DNA of 5,088 nt from an uncultured Jeotgalicoccus sp. (GTDB lineage: Bacteria; Bacillota; Bacilli; Staphylococcales; Salinicoccaceae). Shown in pieces: positions 1 to 5,088 of the stretch. The notes under the pieces are model-generated. The model had not been told where the DNA came from. It searched no databases and worked only from the letters and a program-made list of their open reading frames with translations. Positions within the stretch are counted from its first letter, which is position 1; each line of letters starts with the position of its first letter. The stretch is taken from positions 1-5,088 of the forward strand of contig CANRKV010000124.1 in the NCBI GenBank assembly GCA_947631305.1, written 5' to 3'. The position numbers and the translations under genes are program-made.

Positions 1-1464
1 TTTGCACTTTACTTAGTGATTAGTCCTTACGGTAAAATCCGTTTGGGCAAACAGGATGAGAAACCTCAGTACAGCTATTTCACATGGTTCTCATTCTTAT
101 TCACAGCTGGTATGGGTGTGGGACTTGTATTCTACGGTGTCAACGAGCCGCTGACACATTTCCACAATCCGCCGATAACAGAAGGCGGTACTGCAGCAGC
201 TCAGCAGGAAGCACTTCAATATACACTGTTCCACTGGGGGCTTCACCCTTGGGCAGTATATGCAGTAGTCGGTCTTGCGCTTGCGTACTTTAATTTCAGA
301 CATAATTCGCCGCTCTTAATGAGTTCAGCATTGGCTCCATTAATCGGTGACAGATCAAAAGGATGGATGGGCACGACGGTTGACGTAATTGCCGTATTCG
401 GTACGATTTTTGGTATTGCAACATCGCTCGGACTTGGGGCCACGCAGATTACAGCGGGCTTAAGCTACAGTTTTGATGCGATAGAGAATAACTTACTTAC
501 ACAGATGATTGTGGTTATTATTATTACGATTGCATTTATAGCATCAGCAGCAACAGGTGTTAATAAAGGTATCCGTTACTTAAGTATGGGTAACGTAGTC
601 ATCGCGATTGCTTTAATGGTTTTCGTATTTATATTTGGTTCAACAGTATTAATGATTGAATCATTTATGACAAATACAGGAAATTACTTACAAAACTTAG
701 TCAGCATGACGTTTAACATGAATTCATTTGTCGGTGACAGAGGATTCTTAAACGACTGGACATTATTCTACTGGGCTTGGTGGATCGGCTGGGCTGCATT
801 CGTCGGGAGCTTTATTGCACGTGTATCCCGAGGCAGAACTATCCGTGAATTCATCATTGGTGTAATGGGTGTGCCAGTATTATTCAGTGCTATCTGGTTT
901 GCAATCTTTGGCGTTGCAGGTATTGAAGCAGACAATATTCTTGGCGGCGGATTATACAGCCTGATAGAAACACAGGGGAATGAAGTAGCACTATTCGCCT
1001 TCCTTGAAAACTATCCGGCAGCACCGCTGATTATGGGTATTGCAATATTACTGATAGCGTCGTTCTTCGTCACTTCAGCAGACAGCGGTACGTTCGTTCT
1101 CAGTATGCTGACAACTGGCGGTTCATTGAACCCGCCGCTTAAAATTAAACTAGTATGGGGCGGTATTTTAGCTGGTACAGCAATGGTATTACTTGCCTCA
1201 GGCGGTTTAAACGCTCTGCAAATGGCGATGCTGATTGCGGCATTCCCCTTCACGTTCATAGTGATTATGCTGGCAATCTCACTGTATAAAGCATTACGCA
1301 GTGAATATGGCATTATCCAGCTTGAGAAACAGCAGTTGCTTTATAAATCGGGCTACAGAGAAGAGACTCAAAAAGAATTGGAAGAGAAACGCGAAGCGTT
1401 TGAAGAAACACTTCCTGATGAACAGCCTCCGGAAATTGAAAACGAAGGCAGCGAAGATAAATAG
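1..1464 (+). CDS. BCCT-family betaine/choline-type transporter, 5' end cut off by window edge
   Basis: This is a membrane secondary transporter of the betaine-choline-carnitine (BCCT) family, probably importing glycine betaine or a related quaternary ammonium osmoprotectant with sodium. The frame is open from base 1 (FALYLVISPYGKIRLGK), so the GTG at 16 is an internal Val. Judging by family length, roughly 60-70 N-terminal residues including the first membrane helix are missing. Numbering from base 1, 487 residues are visible. The glycine motif GMGVG is at 37-41. HWGLHPWAVY carries W79, W84 and Y87 of the aromatic substrate box. The family signature helix WTLFYWAWWIGWAAF at 253-267 is followed by ARVSRGRTIREF. 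TSADS at 358-362 matches the TM10 Thr-Ser pair that binds sodium in BetP, which argues for Na+ coupling rather than CaiT-type exchange. The C-terminal ~55 residues form a soluble, Glu-rich tail. BCCT membership is certain; choosing between betaine, choline and carnitine is inference. Confidence 0.95.
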   Translation, partial: FALYLVISPYGKIRLGKQDEKPQYSYFTWFSFLFTAGMGVGLVFYGVNEPLTHFHNPPITEGGTAAAQQEALQYTLFHWGLHPWAVYAVVGLALAYFNFRHNSPLLMSSALAPLIGDRSKGWMGTTVDVIAVFGTIFGIATSLGLGATQITAGLSYSFDAIENNLLTQMIVVIIITIAFIASAATGVNKGIRYLSMGNVVIAIALMVFVFIFGSTVLMIESFMTNTGNYLQNLVSMTFNMNSFVGDRGFLNDWTLFYWAWWIGWAAFVGSFIARVSRGRTIREFIIGVMGVPVLFSAIWFAIFGVAGIEADNILGGGLYSLIETQGNEVALFAFLENYPAAPLIMGIAILLIASFFVTSADSGTFVLSMLTTGGSLNPPLKIKLVWGGILAGTAMVLLASGGLNALQMAMLIAAFPFTFIVIMLAISLYKALRSEYGIIQLEKQQLLYKSGYREETQKELEEKREAFEETLPDEQPPEIENEGSEDK

Positions 1465-1472
1465 AATAACTT

Positions 1473-1510
1473 AAAAACGGATGCCGGACCTTACCGGTAT
1501 CCGTTTTTTT
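1473..1510 (+). terminator. Rho-independent terminator of the BCCT gene
   Basis: The left arm at 1473-1487 (AAAAACGGATGCCGG) pairs with 1494-1508 along 15 positions, with a single G-T wobble and a six-base loop (ACCTTA). The 3' arm runs into a block of seven T residues at 1504-1510. It begins 8 bases after the transporter stop codon, so it should separate the transporter transcript from the cupin unit. Confidence 0.93.
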
Positions 1511-1557
1511 AATGATTACATTCCGGTGAAAATGGGCAAATACATGTATATGAATTT
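1511..1557 (+). promoter_or_regulatory. Short intergenic leader, presumed promoter region of the cupin unit
   Basis: This stretch lies between the transporter terminator and the cupin ribosome binding site, so a promoter is expected here. I see no confident sigma-A pair. TATATG at 1547-1552 could be a -10 box but has no -35 at the right distance. TTACAT at 1516-1521 would need a 19-base spacer to TACATG at 1541-1546. A 10-bp perfect palindrome ATACATGTAT lies at 1540-1549 and could be chance in AT-rich DNA. The call rests mainly on position. Confidence 0.25.
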
Positions 1558-1559
1558 TT

Positions 1560-1565
1560 AGGAGG
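1560..1565 (+). promoter_or_regulatory. Ribosome binding site that fixes the TTG start of the cupin gene
   Basis: AGGAGG is a near-perfect Shine-Dalgarno sequence ending 8 bases before the TTG at 1574-1576. The next in-frame Met codon, at 1598, has no comparable site upstream, so the TTG is the better start. Confidence 0.88.
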
Positions 1566-1573
1566 ACATTGTT

Positions 1574-2086
1574 TTGAGAAAAGCAGCAGAAATTGAAATG
1601 ACACCTCTGAAGCATGCCGATGATGGCATGATACCGAATCATCCATTTTATCCTTTGATGCATTATAAAAACGTAATAGAGGAAAATGACGATATAGAAA
1701 AAATATTAAGTGATAACAATTGGCTCGGTATATGGAAAGGCGGCGTAGCGCCTTATCATCACTACCACAGCGTAACGCACGAGGTAATCGCTGTAGACAG
1801 CGGTTCAGCAACGCTGCATCTAGGCGGCGAAGAAGGTACGAAAGTTAAAGTCGAAGCAGGAGACGTTGCGATTATCCCAGCAGGATTCGGTCATAAGAAT
1901 ATTGACAGCAGTCCGGACTTTGCAGTGTACGGCGCATATCCTGACGGCAAGGAATATGACTTCTGCTATGGTAAAAAGGAAGAACGCGAAGAAAAGCTTA
2001 AAAATATAAGAAATGTTCCTATGCCTGATAAAGATCCGGTATTTGGTGCGGAGGGTCCTTTATTTAAATATTGGAAAGACGAATAG
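1574..2086 (+). CDS. YjlB-type single-domain cupin protein
   Basis: This 170-residue soluble protein has one cupin beta-barrel and resembles Bacillus subtilis YjlB, whose function is not established as far as I know. Cupin motif 1 runs from G57 to G77 (GVAPYHHYHSVTHEVIAVDSG) with H63, H65 and E70 as probable metal ligands. Motif 2 runs from G96 to N109 (GDVAIIPAGFGHKN) with H107 as the fourth ligand. All four ligands are present, so a bound divalent metal and an isomerase, dioxygenase or binding role are possible; the sequence does not choose between them. The N-terminal IPNHPFYP segment and the C-terminal NVPMPDKDPVFG...GPLFKYW segment look like the conserved flanks of YjlB-type proteins. 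There is no signal peptide or membrane segment, so it should be cytoplasmic. Translation starts at TTG. The next gene begins 32 bases downstream with no terminator between, so the two are probably co-transcribed. Confidence 0.92.
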   Translation: MRKAAEIEMTPLKHADDGMIPNHPFYPLMHYKNVIEENDDIEKILSDNNWLGIWKGGVAPYHHYHSVTHEVIAVDSGSATLHLGGEEGTKVKVEAGDVAIIPAGFGHKNIDSSPDFAVYGAYPDGKEYDFCYGKKEEREEKLKNIRNVPMPDKDPVFGAEGPLFKYWKDE

Positions 2087-2100
2087 ATTGTCTTAAATAT

Positions 2101-2109
2101 AAAGAGGAG
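2101..2109 (+). promoter_or_regulatory. Ribosome binding site that fixes the ATG start of the 132-aa protein
   Basis: AAAGAGGAG ends 9 bases before the ATG at 2119. A longer reading from TTG at 2071 would overlap the end of the cupin gene and has no Shine-Dalgarno sequence, so the ATG is preferred. Confidence 0.85.
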
Positions 2110-2118
2110 TGTAATAAT

Positions 2119-2517
2119 ATGGGGATATTTGATTTTCTGAAACAAGATGATGATAAAGGTGAATTAGAACAAAAACCGCAGGAGCCTTATTCCGAGCTTT
2201 CAACCGGCCTCGATGACTATCAGAATCCGACATGGGCACAAGTGGAAAGTGCGTTAAAAGATATAATAGAAGAGGAAGACAGTTTTGCGACACTGTCATT
2301 CCACAACTGGAGCTTGGAAGTCGATACATTACAGTGCATTAAAGGCGAAGAAGGTTATACTATCGAAGCACTGCCGGCTATGGAATCAGAAAACTTCGGC
2401 TTAATCTATCACCTGGACGGGTTAAGTTATGAAGATACTTTAAAACGCTTTGAAGAATTTTATGAAACACAAAAAGTTGCAGGGTATAAAGAATTCTCAC
2501 AAGACAGTTTTGAATAA
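2119..2517 (+). CDS. Small acidic hypothetical protein, 132 aa
   Basis: I do not recognise a named family with confidence. The protein starts MGIFDFLK, followed by a polar, probably disordered acidic linker to about residue 33. A compact domain then follows: NPTWAQVESALKDII (36-50, helix), a strand with SFATLSF (55-61), LQCIKGEEGYTIEA (71-84, two strands around a turn), and an amphipathic helix LSYEDTLKRFEEFYET (102-117). This order of a helix beginning near NPxW, strands, a G-Y-x-x-E strand and a final helix ending in FxxFY recalls small Firmicute proteins, some annotated as Imm1-like immunity proteins; that link is a weak impression. There is no signal peptide, membrane helix or obvious catalytic motif. 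It has its own ribosome binding site, lies 32 bases after the cupin gene and ends just before a terminator, so it is the last gene of a two-gene unit. No toxin gene is visible nearby. Confidence 0.82.
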   Translation: MGIFDFLKQDDDKGELEQKPQEPYSELSTGLDDYQNPTWAQVESALKDIIEEEDSFATLSFHNWSLEVDTLQCIKGEEGYTIEALPAMESENFGLIYHLDGLSYEDTLKRFEEFYETQKVAGYKEFSQDSFE

Positions 2518-2519
2518 AA

Positions 2520-2551
2520 AAAGCCTGGAGCAGCTTTCTGCTCCAGGCTTT
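2520..2551. terminator. Bidirectional rho-independent terminator between convergent units
   Basis: A perfect 14-bp stem (AAAGCCTGGAGCAG at 2520-2533 with its complement at 2538-2551) closes a four-base loop CTTT. Read on the minus strand, the hairpin is followed by seven T residues (the A run at 2516-2522), an excellent terminator for the amidohydrolase operon. Read on the plus strand it ends in TTTCTAATTTAT, a weaker but workable tail for the cupin unit. It begins 2 bases after the stop at 2517 and ends 5 bases before the minus-strand stop at 2557. Confidence 0.93.
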
Positions 2552-2556
2552 CTAAT

Positions 2557-3009
2557 TTATACAATGCCCTGCATTCTTAAAATAATTTCAGAAATAATTG
2601 CTGAACCGAGATATGTACCGAGAAGGACAAGCATTCCAATAATGATGGTTTTCCATCCCATTTTCGCAAAGTCGGCCCAGGAATTACCGATTGAAATACC
2701 AGCATACGCAAGAATCGGTGTTGTCAGCGACAGCAGATTAACTTCTGATGTCCATTCAGATATTCTTTCTGCACCTGGTACTCCGGGAATAGTTAAAACA
2801 AAGGCGAGAATCCCGATATACGCTATGGCAGGCAGCCTGAAAGGAAGTATTTCATGAATGACCATGCCGATTAAAACGATGACCATTAAACTAATAATGC
2901 CGGGTAAAGCTGCCAGCGGCATCACTTCATAACCGATAAAGTTGCCGAGCAGTGTCATTGCAGCAACAAGGGAAAGTGTTAAGGTCCAATCCGTTAATTT
3001 TTCTAACAT
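2557..3009 (-). CDS. Small multi-pass membrane protein, probable partner of the DUF3100 protein
   Basis: This is a 150-residue integral membrane protein with about five hydrophobic segments, near residues 9-27, 35-53, 59-75, 92-108 and 119-143. I do not recognise a named family. Notable features are a helix-breaking TTPILAYAGISIG stretch (96-108), a Pro/Gly-rich IPGVPGAE loop (74-81), and few charged residues inside the membrane segments (E28, H52-E53). Such broken helices are common in secondary transporters, but this protein alone is too small for a typical one. The ATG at 3009 lies 4 bases after the stop of the DUF3100 gene, and its AGAGGA ribosome binding site lies within the last codons of that gene, which suggests translational coupling and a roughly fixed ratio of products. 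I infer that it forms a heteromeric transporter with the upstream protein. It is the last gene of the operon, before the 2520-2551 hairpin. Confidence 0.88.
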   Translation of the reverse strand: MLEKLTDWTLTLSLVAAMTLLGNFIGYEVMPLAALPGIISLMVIVLIGMVIHEILPFRLPAIAYIGILAFVLTIPGVPGAERISEWTSEVNLLSLTTPILAYAGISIGNSWADFAKMGWKTIIIGMLVLLGTYLGSAIISEIILRMQGIV

Positions 3010-3013
3010 TATC

Positions 3014-3811
3014 TTATCCTCTTCTCTTCGATTTTAATTTAGTTATTAAACTGTAATATTTTTCTGCCAGCGGTAAACCGATAAATATACTCATATACAA
3101 TCCGGTTACCGAAGTGAGAAGGTTACTTGCTCCTGAATAAGCTGTAATTAATTCACTTTGTTCAGGATACATTGATAGCAGCGGTCCGAGAGAGGCGGCA
3201 GTCATACTTCCGCTGCCAATTCCCGTTGCCATGGCAAAAGACAATGGGCTGATCGGCAGGATTGATGCAAATAATCCGGATGTTAAACCGAGAAATATCG
3301 CACCAAAGATTGTACCGAAAATATACATTGATACAACACCGCGTCCCTCAGGAGAAGAGATACCGTATTTTTCAGAGATTAATGCAAGATTAGCCTCTCT
3401 GCCGATAGAGTGGGTCATACCTATAGTTTCACGTTTTAACCCGAGCATGATTGCAACGGGCAATGCAATTAAAATTGTTGCCAGATTTCCAAACTCCTGC
3501 AATATTAATGCAGGTCCTGCCTGTATTAATTCAGGCAAAGCAGGTCCAGCCTGAACACCGAATTTTGCAATCAGCAATGTCACTGACATAAATACCAGTG
3601 TTTCAGCTTTCTTCGATTGTTTTTTATTGATGAGCGGTGTAAAGAATGTGGCAAGACCAATAATGACCGCATAGAGCATAGGCAGCAGCAGTATCGCACC
3701 TGGCCCGACAGGTATTTCATGAGTACCGATGAGTTCTGTAATGATAACTATGCCAACTACTACCAGATGCAAACGCCAGTCTTTCCATAAATGTGTCGTA
3801 GTATTATCCAT
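3014..3811 (-). CDS. DUF3100-type multi-pass membrane protein, putative transporter subunit
   Basis: This 265-residue membrane protein resembles the DUF3100 family, for which I know of no established function; that assignment is from memory of its sequence style. Hydrophobic segments lie near residues 14-29, 36-57, 70-85, 107-124, 159-183, 189-213 and 221-246. Conserved-looking features are WKDWRLHL at the start (9-16), a cytoplasmic-type loop KRETIGMTHSIGREANLALISEKYG (126-150) rich in polar residues, and a Gly/Ser-rich GIGSGSMTAASLGP break (197-210) of the kind that binds substrate or ions in secondary transporters. QAGPAL occurs twice, at 87-92 and 97-102. The C-terminus is basic (KLKSKRRG), suggesting a cytoplasmic end by the positive-inside rule. 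The ATG at 3811 has an AGGGAG ribosome binding site 7 bases upstream and lies 17 bases after the amidohydrolase stop. Context suggests it moves the substrate or product of that enzyme. Confidence 0.9.
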   Translation of the reverse strand: MDNTTTHLWKDWRLHLVVVGIVIITELIGTHEIPVGPGAILLLPMLYAVIIGLATFFTPLINKKQSKKAETLVFMSVTLLIAKFGVQAGPALPELIQAGPALILQEFGNLATILIALPVAIMLGLKRETIGMTHSIGREANLALISEKYGISSPEGRGVVSMYIFGTIFGAIFLGLTSGLFASILPISPLSFAMATGIGSGSMTAASLGPLLSMYPEQSELITAYSGASNLLTSVTGLYMSIFIGLPLAEKYYSLITKLKSKRRG

Positions 3812-3828
3812 AAGCTGCTCCCTTGTGA

Positions 3829-5007
3829 TTACTTATTTTGTGACATATATTCCATTGTTGATTTTGCTAATATTTTAGCAGCAACAACTAACGATTTTTC
3901 ATCAATATCAAATTTTGGGTGATGGTGAGGATATGGATCTTCAACACCTTCAGGCTGTGCTCCGGTAAAGAAATAAGTTCCTTTTACTTCCTGCAGATAG
4001 TAAGAATAATCTTCTCCGCCCATAATCGGTTCAGTTTCTTTAATTTCTTTAACTTCCGGCACAGTTTCTGCGACAGTCATCACAAATTCAGTTTCTTCTT
4101 TATGATTAATAAGAACCGGATAACCGCGGTCATATTTAAATTCAAAGTCAGCACCGCTTAGGTGACATGTACCTTCAATGACACGCTTCATTTCTTTTTC
4201 CATCAATTCTCTTGTCTGTTCATTCAGTGTTCTTACAGTTCCTTTAATTTTTGCCGTGTTGGCAATAACGTTATAAGGTCCAATCGCCTCAAATGAACAT
4301 ACCGATAAAACAGCTGACTGAAGCGGATTTACGCGTCGGCTGACAATCTGCTGAAAGTTATCGACAAGCTGTGAGGCAATTAGAATACTGTCTTTTGTAT
4401 CCTGCGGCATGGCACCGTGTCCGCCTTTACCAAGAATTGTAACTTCGAACGAATCCGAAGAAGCCTGCAGCTCGTCAGTTCTGTAATTAATTTCATATAA
4501 AGGCATCTGAGCCTGCAGGTGAGTACCGAAGATTACATCGACACCCTCAAGCGCACCGTCTTCAATCATCGGCTTAGCACCGCCCGGCGGCAGCTCTTCA
4601 GCATGCTGATGTATAAACACAACATTTCCGTGAAGTTCATCTTTATGTTTGTTTAAAGCTTTGGCAACACCAAGCAAGGTCGCTGTATGACCATCGTGAC
4701 CACATGCGTGCATGACTCCATCATTCACTGACTGGAAATCCAAGTCCGTTTCTTCATGTATCGGCAGAGCATCGAAATCTGCACGGAGTGCTACAGTCGG
4801 TCCATCATGAGCACCTTTTAAATAAGCAAGTACACCATTGCCGCCAACCCCTGTTTTAACTTCATGTCCTAATTTCTCGTGAAATTCAGCAATGTATTTC
4901 GGTGTTTCGACTTCTTCGAACGATAATTCCGGATACTTATGTAAATGTCTTCGTATAGAAATTATTTCCTCATTCAAACTGTCGAGCGTCGTAAATAAAC
5001 TATCCAT
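3829..5007 (-). CDS. M20 family, subfamily D metal-dependent amidohydrolase
   Basis: This 392-residue cytoplasmic enzyme belongs to the hippurate hydrolase / N-acyl-amino-acid amidohydrolase / IAA-conjugate hydrolase group and is full length for it. Motifs in order are RRHLHKYPELSFEE (19-32), LRADFDALPI (74-83), HACGHDGHT (100-108), HQHAEE (133-138), the dimerisation-domain motif GGHGAMP (195-201), GGEDYSYYL (330-338) and HHHPKFDIDE (361-370). Expected metal ligands C102, H104, E138, H163 and H362 are all present, and E137 is the likely general base, so the enzyme should be active. The HQHAEE-LPPGG form resembles Bacillus YhaA-type members rather than AbgA or DapL, but the substrate cannot be assigned. 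It has no signal peptide. The ATG at 5007 follows an AAAGGGG ribosome binding site by 8 bases. It is the first gene of a three-gene operon with two membrane proteins downstream, suggesting hydrolysis of an amide-linked compound that is imported, or release of a product that is exported. Confidence 0.96.
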   Translation of the reverse strand: MDSLFTTLDSLNEEIISIRRHLHKYPELSFEEVETPKYIAEFHEKLGHEVKTGVGGNGVLAYLKGAHDGPTVALRADFDALPIHEETDLDFQSVNDGVMHACGHDGHTATLLGVAKALNKHKDELHGNVVFIHQHAEELPPGGAKPMIEDGALEGVDVIFGTHLQAQMPLYEINYRTDELQASSDSFEVTILGKGGHGAMPQDTKDSILIASQLVDNFQQIVSRRVNPLQSAVLSVCSFEAIGPYNVIANTAKIKGTVRTLNEQTRELMEKEMKRVIEGTCHLSGADFEFKYDRGYPVLINHKEETEFVMTVAETVPEVKEIKETEPIMGGEDYSYYLQEVKGTYFFTGAQPEGVEDPYPHHHPKFDIDEKSLVVAAKILAKSTMEYMSQNK

Positions 5008-5040
5008 TTTCCCATCCCCTTTGTTTTATTTAAAGATTAG

Positions 5041-5055
5041 ATAATTCCAAATTAT
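5041..5055. promoter_or_regulatory. Palindrome overlapping the -10 box, possible operator
   Basis: ATAATT-CCA-AATTAT is a perfect 6-3-6 inverted repeat that covers most of the -10 box and the expected transcription start of the amidohydrolase operon. A repressor bound here would block initiation. It matches the 15-base CodY consensus at only about 7 positions, so I do not assign it to CodY. AT-rich promoter DNA produces such repeats by chance, so this is a candidate only. Confidence 0.35.
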
Positions 5056-5079
5056 ATGCTTAATTATTTACCAAGTCAA
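5051..5079 (-). promoter_or_regulatory. Sigma-A promoter of the amidohydrolase operon
   Basis: On the minus strand TTGACT (5079-5074, consensus TTGACA with one mismatch) is separated by exactly 17 bases from a perfect TATAAT (5056-5051). Transcription should begin near 5043-5045, giving a leader of about 37 bases before the ATG at 5007. The leader is too short for a riboswitch. No other promoter is visible in the two short gaps of the operon. Confidence 0.9.
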
Positions 5080-5088
5080 AATAATCTG

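Noticed and set aside
16..18. GTG at 16 as the true start of the BCCT gene
   Set aside because: The frame is open to base 1 with family-like residues (FALYLV). The first membrane helix of the family would be missing, and there is no ribosome binding site in the 15 bases before it.
1613..1630. Small inverted repeat CATGCC-GATGAT-GGCATG early in the cupin gene
   Set aside because: It has only a 6-bp stem inside coding sequence, with no T-tract or regulatory context, so chance is the simplest explanation.
1313..1811. Minus-strand open frames of 100-116 codons across the transporter end and the cupin start
   Set aside because: They cross the terminator and overlap two strong plus-strand genes. 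They have no ribosome binding site and Cys/His-rich low-quality translations typical of shadow frames.
2071..2118. Upstream TTG start that would lengthen the 132-aa protein by 16 residues
   Set aside because: It overlaps the cupin coding end and lacks a Shine-Dalgarno sequence, whereas the ATG at 2119 has AAAGAGGAG at ideal spacing.
2450..2857. Open reading frame of about 135 codons on the plus strand
   Set aside because: It runs antisense through the well-supported 150-aa membrane protein gene and crosses the terminator hairpin. It has no plausible ribosome binding site.
3231..3554. Open reading frame of about 107 codons on the plus strand
   Set aside because: It is antisense to the DUF3100-type gene, and its translation is a mirror of the membrane segments with no recognisable domain.
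4591..4611. HQHAEE in place of the common HQPAEE in the amidohydrolase
   Set aside because: From memory this form recurs in YhaA-type Bacillales members together with LPPGG. The metal ligand and general base are intact, so it is a clade feature rather than an anomaly.
5008..5045. Possible riboswitch or attenuator in the leader of the amidohydrolase operon
   Set aside because: The predicted leader is only about 37 bases, is AT-rich and contains no stable hairpin or terminator.

Overview
The window reads as ordinary chromosomal DNA from a low-GC Gram-positive bacterium. The evidence is strong GGAGG-type ribosome binding sites, one TTG start, a sigma-A promoter with near-consensus boxes, compact operons and rho-independent terminators. 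The protein set (a BCCT osmolyte transporter, a YjlB-type cupin, an M20D amidohydrolase beside a DUF3100 membrane protein) fits Bacillales, perhaps a salt-tolerant Staphylococcaceae such as Jeotgalicoccus or Salinicoccus. The genus is a guess from protein style, not from a marker gene. I see no RNA genes, CRISPR arrays, insertion sequences or phage genes.

Layout: (1) Bases 1-1464 (+) hold the 3' part of a BCCT-family sodium-coupled betaine/choline-type transporter whose start lies outside the window, followed by an intrinsic terminator at 1473-1510. (2) Bases 1574-2517 (+) hold a short two-gene unit: a YjlB-type cupin and a small acidic protein of unknown function. (3) A 14-bp perfect hairpin at 2520-2551 sits between convergent units and can stop transcription from both sides. 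(4) Bases 5079 down to 2557 (-) hold a three-gene operon: sigma-A promoter, M20D amidohydrolase (392 aa), DUF3100-type membrane protein (265 aa) and a 150-aa membrane protein. The spacings are 17 nt and 4 nt.

The minus-strand operon is the most interesting part. A cytoplasmic hydrolase of N-acyl amino acids or similar conjugates is encoded with two small membrane proteins that look like two subunits of one transporter. By analogy with AbgA/AbgB/AbgT, where M20D hydrolases are paired with a p-aminobenzoyl-glutamate transporter, this could be a transport-plus-hydrolysis module for an amide-linked substrate. The substrate and direction of transport cannot be read from the sequence. The two plus-strand units look metabolically separate: osmoprotectant uptake, and an uncharacterised metal-binding cupin.
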